Shown here: piece by piece, positions 1 to 8,975 of the stretch | How the letters are laid out: each line of letters begins with the position of its first letter | How positions within the stretch are numbered: the stretch's first letter is position 1 | DNA from: Burkholderia sp. Leaf177 | GTDB lineage: Bacteria > Pseudomonadota > Gammaproteobacteria > Burkholderiales > Burkholderiaceae | Assembly (NCBI RefSeq): GCF_001424345.1 | Contig: NZ_LMPF01000001.1 | Span: 575,751-639,750 of the forward strand | Direction: 5' to 3' | Length of the DNA: 64,000 nt | Made by a program: the position numbers and the translations under genes | The notes under the pieces: generated by a model | What the model saw: only the letters and a program-made list of their open reading frames with translations | Databases searched by the model: none | What the model was told of the DNA's origin: nothing

Positions 1-1605
<1,605 letters not shown>

Positions 1606-1782
1606 CTATGGGGACGGTGTTCCCAGCCGGCCGCGCGTTTGCAAGACGAAGCCACGCGCACGGTGTCAGCTGAGCCAAACGCTAGCAACGGGAGACCGAA
1701 GAAAAAGCAGAGAGAGGAGGCGGCGGATTCGGCGAGGATGCGCGAGAAGAAAGAGAAAGACCCCGGCGCGGCAAAATCCGAA

Positions 1783-1890
1783 CGCTTCCCTGCGCTGGCA
1801 TTATCCAGATCAGGTTCAAAGGGTATTTCTCACCCGCGACACACGGACAATCCGTAGAACAGATTGCGATGTGCAGCGCAGGACCCCCGC
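1783..1890 (-). promoter_or_regulatory. TPP riboswitch (THI element) of thiC
   Basis: Read on the minus strand, this leader contains the conserved THI-box core: GGGTGAGAAATACCC at about 1821-1835, followed by TGAACCTGATCTGGATAATG and CCAGCGCAGGGAA. These are the P2/P4 helices and the TPP-sensing loops of the family. A 5' GGGG-rich strand near 1882-1890 can close P1. The variable P3 arm (about 1840-1870) is longer than minimal. It lies in the leader of thiC, whose product makes the pyrimidine half of TPP, so feedback control is expected. I did not find a clear expression-platform terminator; control could be at ribosome access. Confidence 0.95.
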
Positions 1891-1903
1891 GTTAGCAGCC
1901 GCA

Positions 1904-1933
1904 ACAATACACCGCGCCGTAGCGTGTTGGCAA
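1904..1933 (-). promoter_or_regulatory. Candidate sigma-70 promoter of the thiC leader
   Basis: On the minus strand there is TTGCCA (1928-1933), an 18-base spacer and TATTGT (1904-1909). Transcription would start near 1897, just upstream of the riboswitch P1 strand, which is where a thiC transcript must begin. This rests on position and motif fit only. Confidence 0.5.
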
Positions 1934-2298
1934 CCATCTGTAACGATCTTGCGTAAGCGCAGGGCGCTTACTGCATAATGGCGTCCACCGCGTGCTGTCA
2001 TGGTGTTTTCCCGGATGCGCCCCGATTTTTTTCGTGCGTCCGGTCCAGATCTGACCTCGTGGCGGTTCGTGCCCGCTTTCGAGCGGGTTGCGAGCTTCGG
2101 CATGAAGATGCCCGACCCTTTTCTGCTGCTTCCGACATGTTGTTCTGCCTTGCCCGTTTTGCCGCGATACTCGAGCGGCATGCGCGCCGTTCATCGATTC
2201 ACCGCTTGTCCGCGGTCGAATCAATGCCGGCGGTCCTGAGCTTTTCTTCGGGTTTGGCCGCGTGGCCAGCCGGCATCGCCATCGGCGCGGAGTGACGG
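1934..2298. other. Intergenic region between thiC promoter and yedA
   Basis: About 365 bases between the divergent thiC leader and the YedA-type gene. Open frames on both strands exist here, but none has a convincing ribosome site or recognisable protein. The only firm signal is GGAG at 2289-2292, six bases before the exporter start. No repeat, RNA gene or terminator was seen. Confidence 0.5.
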
Positions 2299-3402
2299 AT
2301 GTCTACACCGTTGCCGCCGCAGTCTTCATCTTCGTCACCTTCTTCACAATACGTTCCGCCCGCGCCGGATCATTCCGCCGATATCCTGCCATTCCCACAG
2401 CCGGTTGCTGAGTCGCCGCCGCAGTCTGATGCCTTCGCGGCAGACGTATCGCCGCCGCAAGCCGTAGCCGATACCACCCAGCGTCGTCCGTTCAGTCTGC
2501 CGGGTTATTTCCCGTTCCGGCTTCCCGCCACACGCGGCGGACGGATCGCGCTGGCGCTTTGCGTGGTTTATTTGGTCTGGGGCTCGACCTACATGGCCGT
2601 GCATCTGTCGCTGGAATCGTTTCCGCCGCTGATGCTTTCCGGCTTGCGCAATTTGTTCGCGGGCATCGGCTTGTTCATCTTCGCCGCGCGCCGCAATCCG
2701 ATCTGGCCGAAGGCGGCCGAGGTCCGCAACGCGGCGCTGGTGGGTACGTTGCTCGTGGGTTTGTCGAGCGGAATGCTCGCATTCGGCATGCGTACGGTCG
2801 AGACCGGCACGGCCGCCGTCATGGTCGCGACCGTGCCGCTGTTCGCAACGGTCATCGCCGCCATTGCCGGGCGCAAGGTAGCAAAGGGCGAATGGATCGC
2901 GGTGGGATTGGGTCTGGTCGGAATCGGGCTGCTGAATCATGGCGATCCGTCGTCGGGTTCAACGGCCGGCAGTCTTGCAATCTTGTGTGGCGCGATTTTC
3001 TGGGCGGGCGGTTCTCATCTCGCCAGCCGTCTGAAGTTGCCTTCGGACTTGCTGGTATCGACCGCATTGCAGATCGGGCTGGGCGGGATGATGGCGACCA
3101 TCGTGGCGTGGGTGTCGGGCGAGCGGATCGTAAGCATGGGATTCACGCCGTTCCTCTCGTATCTCTACTTGATGCTCGTTGGTTCGATGGCCGCGTATGT
3201 CGCTTATGCATACCTGATCCGGCACACGAGCCCGATCATTGCGAGCAGTTGCATGTACGTGAATCCGGTCGTGGCCGTGGTGATCGGCGCGCTGTTCCTG
3301 GGCGAAGTGATCACGGAGTGGACCGTGATGGCCACGTTGATCATTCTGGCTAGCGTAGGTTTGTCGTTCTGGTTCGACTATAAGCGGCGCGGGCTGGTTT
3401 GA
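2299..3402 (+). CDS. yedA: EamA/DMT-family exporter, YedA-like
   Basis: A drug/metabolite-transporter family inner-membrane protein, probably an exporter of small metabolites or amino acids; the substrate is unknown. From about residue 82 it aligns by eye with E. coli YedA (YLVWGSTYMAVHLSLESFPP near the start of TM1, YVNPVVAVVIG near the end) and has about ten hydrophobic segments in two EamA repeats. It is 367 residues long, some 60-70 more than YedA, because of a Pro/Ser/Gln-rich N-terminal extension (residues 1-75) that should be cytoplasmic and disordered. The start is supported by GGAG at 2289-2292. It is monocistronic and ends at a strong bidirectional terminator. Confidence 0.88.
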   Translation: MSTPLPPQSSSSSPSSQYVPPAPDHSADILPFPQPVAESPPQSDAFAADVSPPQAVADTTQRRPFSLPGYFPFRLPATRGGRIALALCVVYLVWGSTYMAVHLSLESFPPLMLSGLRNLFAGIGLFIFAARRNPIWPKAAEVRNAALVGTLLVGLSSGMLAFGMRTVETGTAAVMVATVPLFATVIAAIAGRKVAKGEWIAVGLGLVGIGLLNHGDPSSGSTAGSLAILCGAIFWAGGSHLASRLKLPSDLLVSTALQIGLGGMMATIVAWVSGERIVSMGFTPFLSYLYLMLVGSMAAYVAYAYLIRHTSPIIASSCMYVNPVVAVVIGALFLGEVITEWTVMATLIILASVGLSFWFDYKRRGLV

Positions 3403-3423
3403 TTCTTCACGCACAAGACGAAA

Positions 3424-3449
3424 AAAGAGCCTCCTGAGAGGCTCTTTTT
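3424..3449. terminator. Bidirectional Rho-independent terminator
   Basis: AAAGAGCCTC, loop CTGA, GAGGCTCTTT, with T-runs on both strands. It separates the converging yedA and entericidin-like genes and can serve both. Confidence 0.9.
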
Positions 3450-3469
3450 GCATTCGCTTACGACTTACG

Positions 3470-3610
3470 TTACTCAGCGCCGTGCTTATCGGCTGAATTC
3501 GTGAGTGCGTTACCAGCCTTCGAGATGTCCTGGCCGGCGCCGGCCGTCGTGTTGCAACCTGCGAGTGCGGCGGTTCCTGCGATCAACAGCAAAGCGATGA
3601 GTCGAGTCAT
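3470..3610 (-). CDS. Entericidin A/B-family small lipoprotein
   Basis: A 46-residue protein beginning MTRLIALLLIAGTAALAGCN. The hydrophobic stretch ends in the lipobox LAGC, so lipidation is expected at Cys19. The mature part is about 28 residues and contains QDISKAGNALTNSADKH, the amphipathic helix typical of the EcnAB family. In E. coli the family is a stress-induced toxin/antidote lipoprotein pair; only one copy is seen here. AAGGGG lies about seven bases before the ATG. The adjacent bidirectional hairpin is its terminator. A dyad motif shared with the region upstream of the histidine kinase lies about 270 bases upstream (3880-3897), which makes co-regulation possible but unproven. Confidence 0.88.
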   Translation of the reverse strand: MTRLIALLLIAGTAALAGCNTTAGAGQDISKAGNALTNSADKHGAE

Positions 3611-3955
3611 GTGAAATTCCCCTTGAGTATGCTGCGATGAATATGGGCAGTCGGCTTATTGTCGATAAACCTGCGATACATGCCCGAAGTTCGAATCCCG
3701 GCCATTCAGCGTATCAGCTAACACGTCGTGGCTTTGGTAACGACCGATCCTTGAAACGATTTCCAGCATTGACTGCATCGTTTCGATCGACCACACCGGT
3801 CTGAAGAATCTTAAAAAAATGATTGTCCCGGGGCTGTAGGCGCGGATGTTTTTATCGTGTAGGTGCGCTCTCCAAGTTATGTCGGCGGGGTCCTACACGG
3901 GCGCTTTTGCAAGGGCTCATGTAGCAAACTCATGTGGCTAATTCACGTAGAAAAC
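3611..3955. other. Intergenic region with dyad and 13-bp tandem repeats
   Basis: A 345-base space between the entericidin-like gene and the 3' end of the histidine kinase. It has no credible gene. It holds an 18-bp imperfect palindrome (3880-3897) and most of a four-copy degenerate 13-bp tandem repeat (3916-3967), both listed separately. The minus-strand promoter of the entericidin-like gene should be here, but I could not fix its hexamers. Confidence 0.6.
3880..3897. promoter_or_regulatory. 18-bp dyad, copy 1 (putative operator)
   Basis: TGTCGGCGGGGTCCTACA. It matches the copy at 5452-5469 in 16 of 18 positions, and both fit most of the symmetric pattern TGTNGGNGNNCNCCNACA. The size and the TGT/ACA ends recall GacA/UvrY-type boxes of NarL-family regulators. 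Both copies are also followed on the minus strand, after a short variable gap, by CTTGGAG. Function is inferred. Confidence 0.45.
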
Positions 3956-3967
3956 TCACGTGGAAAA
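3916..3967. repeat. Four degenerate 13-bp tandem repeats
   Basis: Successive units are CTCATGTAGCAAA, CTCATGTGGCTAA, TTCACGTAGAAAA and CTCACGTGGAAAA, consensus CTCAYGTRGMAAA. The last unit contains the stop codon and final codons of the histidine kinase gene. It might be a regulator-binding array for the minus-strand gene downstream or simply a slippage product. Confidence 0.7.
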
Positions 3968-5350
3968 ATTACGCACGCGAGGCATGGTCACGCGGATATC
4001 CGTGCCGTGCGGCTCGCGCCGCTGGATCTCGATGCGCCCGCCGCGCGCGCTCACCCGCTGCCGCATGCCAAGCAGCCCGTGCGTATGCGTGCGCTGCAAA
4101 TCCTGCGGGCGGATGCCGACGCCGTCATCGGCTATATGCATGGACACGCGTTCGTCATCAAGGGCGAGTGCGATCGAGACCCGAGAAGCCCGTGCGTACT
4201 TCGCGGCATTCGTAAGCGACTCCTGCGCGACGCGAAACAACGCGATCTCCACTTCCTCGCCGAGCTTGATGTCGTCCTCAGGCAGGGCGAGGTCGAGCGT
4301 CCAGCCGGTGCGCTGGGCGGTTTCATCGGCGAGAGTGCGCAACGCCGTGACAAGCCCGAAGTTTGCAAGCACGGTAGGCCGCATGTCTTCGATAATCCGC
4401 CGCTTCAGCGCAATACCTTGATCGAGATTGGCCAGCGCACGACCGAGTTTTTCGGCCATCGCGGGTTCCATGTTTTTGAGTTTGTTGGTCACCCATGCCA
4501 CGTCCATTTTGCTGGCTGTGAGTATCGAGCCGAGTTCGTCGTGGAGTTCGCGTGCCAATTCAGTCTTCTCGTTTTCGCTCACGGACTGCAAATGCCATGC
4601 GAGCGCTTCGAGTTGCCGCGTGCGCTCAAACACGAGTTGATCAAGCTCCTCCTGTTGCGTGATCAGCTTCTGCTGCACACGATCCTGCTTGTCTAGCTGA
4701 ATGCCCAGGTTTCGGAACAACAGCAGGAACAACACGATGTTCAGCGCGCACAACGCGCCTACGCAGAATGTGGAAATACGCTGGTCGGCGCGGCTTGCGT
4801 CGAGCGCGGATTGCGCACGGCGTTCTTCGTTGAGGCGCAGCAGGGCAAGGGCTGTATCGAGCGTGTCCGTGTTGGAAGCGTCTTGCGAAGTCAGTCCCGC
4901 GTTGATGCGTGCATCGAGAATCGCGCTGAGCTGGCGGAAGCCGGCGAGCGCGGTGTCGTCCGCTTTACGGCGGTAATAGGCATCGAGCAAAGCCACTGAT
5001 TTTTGAATACGGCTCGCCGTCGCCTTGTAATCCGTTAGGGTCGCCGCGTCCGGAGATGGATGCGAAGCGCGTTCGTCGGCGTTCAGGGATGCGATGTCGC
5101 CATTGAGCGCCGTCAATAACGTGGTCGCGCTTTTGGCTTCGAGCGCGGTCTCGTACTCTGCGGCAATGCGCATGCGTCCGGATTCGAGAATCACGAGACC
5201 GCCGACCGTAATCACGATGGCGACGGTCATCGCGACGGCCCAGCTCCAGCGGCGCATCCAGCCGTTGATGCGCGCGTTGAGCCTGGCTGCGTGTTGCGCA
5301 ACGCCTGGCGTCGAGGCCGTCTTGCTGCCGTCGTGTAAAGAAGAAGTCAT
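3956..5350 (-). CDS. NarL-type sensor histidine kinase
   Basis: A 464-residue membrane sensor kinase. Predicted TM1 is about residues 39-55 and TM2 about 193-213, enclosing a roughly 140-residue mostly helical periplasmic domain like a four-helix bundle. TM2 is followed by a coiled coil and the HisKA_3 box ARELHDELGSIL with phospho-acceptor His270, then a HATPase domain with ADDGVGI and HGLLGMRQR. This class phosphorylates LuxR/NarL-type regulators. Two orphan-looking receivers, at 6866-7498 and 7512-7937, lie on the other strand only 1.5 kb away and are the obvious partners. The signal sensed cannot be read from the sequence. Confidence 0.88.
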   Translation of the reverse strand: MTSSLHDGSKTASTPGVAQHAARLNARINGWMRRWSWAVAMTVAIVITVGGLVILESGRMRIAAEYETALEAKSATTLLTALNGDIASLNADERASHPSPDAATLTDYKATASRIQKSVALLDAYYRRKADDTALAGFRQLSAILDARINAGLTSQDASNTDTLDTALALLRLNEERRAQSALDASRADQRISTFCVGALCALNIVLFLLLFRNLGIQLDKQDRVQQKLITQQEELDQLVFERTRQLEALAWHLQSVSENEKTELARELHDELGSILTASKMDVAWVTNKLKNMEPAMAEKLGRALANLDQGIALKRRIIEDMRPTVLANFGLVTALRTLADETAQRTGWTLDLALPEDDIKLGEEVEIALFRVAQESLTNAAKYARASRVSIALALDDERVSMHIADDGVGIRPQDLQRTHTHGLLGMRQRVSARGGRIEIQRREPHGTDIRVTMPRVRNFST

Positions 5351-5451
5351 GAGAGTTGCCGGATTTTTATGCAGCCAGTGTAGCTTTTCAGGCCGATCAA
5401 GGCCGCTGAATCAACGCAAACGACCGCTGCTCCAAGATATTTGAAAGCGCA

Positions 5452-5469
5452 TGTCGGCGGTCTCCTACA
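5452..5469. promoter_or_regulatory. 18-bp dyad, copy 2 (putative operator)
   Basis: TGTCGGCGGTCTCCTACA, about 100 bases upstream of the kinase start and 86 bases before the first DUF1328 gene, so it could act on either of these divergent units. It is the better symmetric copy of the motif at 3880-3897. Confidence 0.45.
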
Positions 5470-5554
5470 TCAAAAACGGCCAGCGTCCACGTGGAAGCGG
5501 GCAGACTCGCCGCTAACATCCGATTATCAAGTCCAACTCTATGGGGAATCGATC

Positions 5555-5731
5555 ATGTTGAAGTGGGCATTGTTTTTCGCGATTATCGCCGTCGTTGCCG
5601 GTCTGCTCGGCTTCACCGGCGTTGCAGCGGGTGCGGCCGGTATTGCGAAGTTCCTGTTCGTGCTGTTCCTGATTGTTTGCGTGGTCTTCCTCGTACTCGG
5701 CTTCGTAGTGACGAAGAAAATAGTCGATTAG
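5555..5731 (+). CDS. DUF1328 (YtjA-family) small membrane protein, copy 1
   Basis: A 58-residue, almost wholly hydrophobic protein with two predicted membrane helices separated by the DUF1328 signature [17 protein letters not shown]. The molecular function of the family is unknown; members are often stress- or stationary-phase-induced. The ATG at 5555 is chosen because the protein is conserved from [10 protein letters not shown] onward. The longer open frame upstream reads through intergenic sequence. A second, diverged copy follows at 5859, and the pair precedes a ferritin-like gene and response regulators. Confidence 0.9.
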   Translation: MLKWALFFAIIAVVAGLLGFTGVAAGAAGIAKFLFVLFLIVCVVFLVLGFVVTKKIVD

Positions 5732-5858
5732 GTTCGGATCCATTCGCAACCAGCCCGATCATTCCTCGATACAGACAGCGGTGCCCGAAAGCGATCTCTT
5801 TACCGGTCGCCTTCGGACAACCAAGCTCTTGAATCCATACAAGACGAGGAGGTCGTCC

Positions 5859-6020
5859 ATGCTTCATTACGCCGTCATTTTCTTCGTCATCGCGATCATT
5901 GCCGCGGTGTTCGGTTTCACGGGAATTGCCGCGGGCGCCGCCGAAATCGCGAAGATACTTTTCTATATTTTCCTCGTGGTGTTTGTCGTGACCTTGCTGC
6001 TCGGCGTGTTCCGGACGTGA
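5859..6020 (+). CDS. DUF1328 (YtjA-family) small membrane protein, copy 2
   Basis: A 53-residue paralogue of the protein at 5555, with two hydrophobic helices and the signature [20 protein letters not shown]. It lacks the short basic tail of copy 1. The start is fixed by the strong ribosome site GAGGAGG at 5846-5852, seven bases before the ATG. The 127-base gap between the copies suggests separate ribosome loading and possibly a separate promoter. Function is unknown; the context suggests an envelope-stress role. Confidence 0.9.
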   Translation: MLHYAVIFFVIAIIAAVFGFTGIAAGAAEIAKILFYIFLVVFVVTLLLGVFRT

Positions 6021-6152
6021 CGACCAGGCACGCCGTATGCGGACGATGAAAGAAGCGACCGTAGACGCGAGCTATGCCACATTTAAAGGCTCAGCACTCG
6101 TCCGGATTCCGTCTAATTGCTGAATACAGAACCCCAAATTTGGAGCACATCA

Positions 6153-6746
6153 ATGTCGAAATCGTCTGCTGTAAAAGCTGCACCGGTCCAACCCAACGAC
6201 GCAGGTCAAAAGTCGGATCCGTTTGTGCTGGACGTTGAAAAGATTCGCGCCGACGCCCGTCAGCACATGGACGATGGTCCCGTCACGGCAAGCTACGGCG
6301 CCGACAAGGATGTCGTGCTGAAGTTGCTGAACGATGCGCTCGCAACCGAGATCGTGTGTGTGTTGCGCTACAAGCGCCATTACTTCATGGCAAAGGGCAT
6401 CCATTCTGAAGCCGTTGCAAGCGAGTTCGCCGAGCACGCGACCGAAGAGCAGGAACACGCCGATTCCCTCGCTGAACGTATCGTCCAGCTGGGCGGCGAG
6501 CCGAACTTTGCGCCGGATAGCCTGGCGTCGCGTTCGCACTCGGAATACAAGGAAGGCGGCAATCTCACCGACATGATTCGCGAGAACCTGATCGCTGAGC
6601 GCATCGCGATCGACACGTATCGCGAAATCATCCGCTACCTCGGCGAAAAAGATGTCACCACGCGCCGTCTGTTCGAAGAGATCCTGGCGGTCGAAGAAGA
6701 ACACGCCGACGACATGGCCGACTTGCTCGACGGCCTCGACGGTTGA
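6153..6746 (+). CDS. Ferritin-like (bacterioferritin-type) diiron protein
   Basis: A 197-residue cytoplasmic four-helix-bundle protein of the ferritin-like superfamily. Probable iron ligands are Glu66 (TEIVCVLRYKRHY), Glu99 and His102 (EEQEH), Glu149 (IAERIAIDTY) and Glu181 or a neighbour with His184 (EEEHADD). That is a complete E, ExxH, E, ExxH diiron set. The first 50 residues precede the bundle and are variable. It probably stores or detoxifies iron, as Bfr or Dps proteins do. The start at 6153 is preferred over an upstream in-frame ATG because GGAG sits at 6142-6145. The neighbours (DUF1328 genes before, response regulators after) suggest a stress role. Confidence 0.87.
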   Translation: MSKSSAVKAAPVQPNDAGQKSDPFVLDVEKIRADARQHMDDGPVTASYGADKDVVLKLLNDALATEIVCVLRYKRHYFMAKGIHSEAVASEFAEHATEEQEHADSLAERIVQLGGEPNFAPDSLASRSHSEYKEGGNLTDMIRENLIAERIAIDTYREIIRYLGEKDVTTRRLFEEILAVEEEHADDMADLLDGLDG

Positions 6747-6865
6747 TACTCGTTGAAATAACGAAGTAACGGACGATAGAAACGAACGACGACGCGCGAC
6801 GGGATGATTTCCGCCGCGCGTCGTCAGTACAATGGGTCAATACAAAACGGCCGCGGGCAGCGTAG

Positions 6866-7498
6866 ATGATTCGAGTGTTGATAGCGGACGATCACGCCAT
6901 CGTGCGAAGCGGGTTCCGGCAGTTCGTCGCCGATGAACCCGACATGGAAGTGGCGGGCGAAGCGTCCACCGGGGACGAGACCATCGCACTCGTGCGCGAA
7001 AGCGCGTTCGACGTGGTCTTGCTCGACATCGCCATGCCGGACAAGAATGGCATCGACACCTTGCGCGTGATCAAGCAGATCCGCCCGGAGCAGGGCGTGC
7101 TGATGCTTTCCGGCTATCCCGAAAGCCAGTACGCGATCAACTTGCTGCGCGCCGGCGCCAATGGATATCTGAACAAGGACGCAGCGCCCGACGAGATCGT
7201 GCGCGCCATTCGAACGGTCGCGCGCGGGCATCGGTACTTGTCGGAATTCATTGCGGACGCGTTGGCCGACAAGCTCGAAAAGCCGGCGACCGAACGGCCG
7301 CACGAGATGTTGTCGGAGCGCGAGTTCCAGATATTTTGCAAGCTGGCTGGCGGACAATTGCCGACGGAGATAGCGGACGAACTGCATTTATCGGTGAAGA
7401 CGATCAGCACGTATCGCGCGCGTGTTCTCGAAAAAATGCGTCTCGCCAACAACGCCGATCTCACGTATTACGCCATCAAGAACGGGTTGATCGAGTAG
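6866..7498 (+). CDS. NarL/LuxR-family response regulator (UvrY/GacA-like)
   Basis: A 210-residue two-domain regulator. The receiver has the acidic pocket IADDH, phospho-acceptor Asp54 (VVLLDIAMPDKNG) and Lys104 (YLNKD). After a linker comes a LuxR-type helix-turn-helix at about 146-205 (LSEREFQIFCKLAGGQ, then LHLSVKTISTYRARVLEKM). It should bind DNA as a dimer when phosphorylated, probably by the histidine kinase at 3956-5350. The 18-bp dyads flanking that kinase are candidate targets, since family boxes are of similar size. A second receiver gene starts immediately downstream and is probably co-transcribed. I see no strong ribosome site before the ATG. Confidence 0.92.
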   Translation: MIRVLIADDHAIVRSGFRQFVADEPDMEVAGEASTGDETIALVRESAFDVVLLDIAMPDKNGIDTLRVIKQIRPEQGVLMLSGYPESQYAINLLRAGANGYLNKDAAPDEIVRAIRTVARGHRYLSEFIADALADKLEKPATERPHEMLSEREFQIFCKLAGGQLPTEIADELHLSVKTISTYRARVLEKMRLANNADLTYYAIKNGLIE

Positions 7499-7511
7499 GA
7501 GGATGCCCGCC

Positions 7512-7937
7512 GTGGGCCAACAAACGATCGCTGATGAAACCGGCCTCGCGCACAGGCGGCCGCTGAGCGTATTGCTGATCGAAGACTCGCCGTTGATCCG
7601 GCGCAGCCTCGTCGAGGCTATCGATGCGTCCGGCGAACTCAAGGTGAACGCATGGGCCGATACGCCCGAGGCCGCGATTGCGCTGCTGGCATCGGCCGCG
7701 TTCGATGCGGTGATCGTCGATCTGCAGTTGAAAAGCGGGTCGGGCATTGAAGTGCTGGCTTACCTCCAGCGCACGGGCATCACGGAATCAAGCTTTGCCG
7801 CCGTGCTCACCAATCATGCGTTGCCTGCATACCGCGAGCGCTGCCTGCAATTCGGCGTGCGCCATTTCTTCGATAAATCCCTGGAATTCGATCGTGTACT
7901 CGACGCGCTGCATCTCTATGCGCGCGCGCGGGCCTGA
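7512..7937 (+). CDS. Stand-alone response-regulator receiver protein
   Basis: A CheY-like receiver with no output domain. It has LLIEDSPLIRRSL for the acidic pocket, the phospho-acceptor Asp in DAVIVDLQLKSGSG (residue 70 from this start) and a conserved Lys in HFFDKSLEF. I place the start at GTG 7512. The ribosome site GGAGG occupies 7498-7502, overlapping the stop of the preceding gene, and would have zero spacing to the ATG at 7503 but nine bases to this GTG. The ATG start would add three residues. It probably competes for, or relays, phosphate from the neighbouring kinase. Confidence 0.85.
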   Translation: MGQQTIADETGLAHRRPLSVLLIEDSPLIRRSLVEAIDASGELKVNAWADTPEAAIALLASAAFDAVIVDLQLKSGSGIEVLAYLQRTGITESSFAAVLTNHALPAYRERCLQFGVRHFFDKSLEFDRVLDALHLYARARA

Positions 7938-7954
7938 GTATATTTAAACCGACG

Positions 7955-8326
7955 TTATTCGGCGTCGCCTTGGTCAGGCTGCAAAGGATATTTTGCGGCG
8001 AGCGTGGCAGGCGTCAGCCATTGGAACGTGCGCATCTGGTCGCCAACGAAGGTGCACTCCACCGCAGCGGGAACGGGAAATTTGGTGGTCTTGATCGGCG
8101 TCACGCCGGCAGGCGCGCCTTTGACAATGTATGTCCCTTCGACCACCACTCGCGTTGCCCGATAGGAAACACGGGGAATTTCGTAATCCAGCTTCGGGCT
8201 GGTGGCGGGATAGGTCTCGACCATCTTCGCCTTGCATTGCTGAGCGTTTTGATATGCCGTGGTGCAGCCAGCGCTACAGGCGAGAACGGCGGCCGCGGCG
8301 ACCGTATAAAGGCTTCGATGTTTCAT
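7955..8326 (-). CDS. Small lipoprotein of unknown function
   Basis: A 123-residue protein with a signal peptide (MKHRSLYTVAAAAVLACSAG) and a lipobox SAGC, so it is probably lipidated at Cys21. The mature part has about 100 residues with no family I recognise. It contains YEIPRVSYRATRVVVEGTYIV and a cysteine in AAVECTFVG. The ATG is chosen because the upstream open frame runs into the tRNA-Leu gene. It converges on the receiver gene with only 17 bases between them. No function is assigned. Confidence 0.75.
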   Translation of the reverse strand: MKHRSLYTVAAAAVLACSAGCTTAYQNAQQCKAKMVETYPATSPKLDYEIPRVSYRATRVVVEGTYIVKGAPAGVTPIKTTKFPVPAAVECTFVGDQMRTFQWLTPATLAAKYPLQPDQGDAE

Positions 8327-8465
8327 GTGGGCTCGCGCTAATAGAGACGCTCGATAAGACGCGCAGTCTACTTCAGTCGGCGGGCATTGGCAGATTCGAC
8401 CGGAACCGATAGCCGGCTCGCGCTGCAATGGCGTCCGCCCGTCTTTCCAAAGCCGTATCGGGTGC

Positions 8466-8550
8466 TGGTAGCGGGGACCGGACTTGAACCGGCAAGCCGT
8501 TAGGCGGCGGATTTTAAGTCCGCTATGTTTACCAATTTCATCACCCCGCC
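8466..8550 (-). tRNA. tRNA-Leu (anticodon UAA)
   Basis: On the minus strand the 85 bases fold as a class II tRNA. The acceptor is GGCGGGG with CCCCGCT and encoded ACCA, with the G1-U72 wobble also seen in E. coli tRNA-Leu. The D-arm follows, then the anticodon arm GCGGA-CTTAAAA-TCCGC with anticodon TAA. A long variable arm (about CGCCTAACGGCTT) and the T-arm GCCGGTTCAAGTCCGGT complete it. It reads UUA and possibly UUG. Confidence 0.96.
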
Positions 8551-8975
8551 AGGCGGACGGCATTCTACCATCGGACGGACAAGGGGCCAATTTCAGCCGC
8601 CAGGCGCGTCGCCGCGCCGGCTCGCTCGGCGCGTTTCAAGCTTGATGGTTCATGCATCTATAAACGGTCTTCGCCCAGTTGCGCATTGCAGCAAACTCGA
8701 GCTTGCACGCAGCGCTTCGCATGTGTTCGGAAAGAAACAGAAATATATTCGCGATTGCTTGCATCCGTTTCATCGCAGCCCCGCGTATCTAGCTACGTGA
8801 AGATCAGCCGTCCTGATGGCATCAGGGTTTCATCGCTCCGGTCTGTCTTCATCCTCACCCTCATGTCTTATGCATCACGGCTCCTTGTTACAAGGTGTGG
8901 CCGCTGCTTTCGCTCGGCTGTGCGTGTCGCGTGGTGTCGTACGGTTAATTACTTAAAGCAGGTAAGGAGATAGTC
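8551..8975. other. Intergenic region downstream of tRNA-Leu promoter side
   Basis: About 425 bases between the 5' side of tRNA-Leu and the exported ferritin-like gene. No recognisable protein or repeat was found, and no sign of an integrase or attachment-site duplication next to the tRNA. The last 25 bases hold a good ribosome site (AAGGAG) for the downstream gene. Confidence 0.5.

Noticed and set aside
1978..2295. Open frame of about 105 codons upstream of yedA
   Set aside because: No ribosome site and low-complexity Cys/Arg content; an overlapping frame on the opposite strand looks equally good, so neither is supported.
8466..8975. Possible integrated element at tRNA-Leu
   Set aside because: No integrase and no repeated tRNA 3' end nearby; flanking genes look native.
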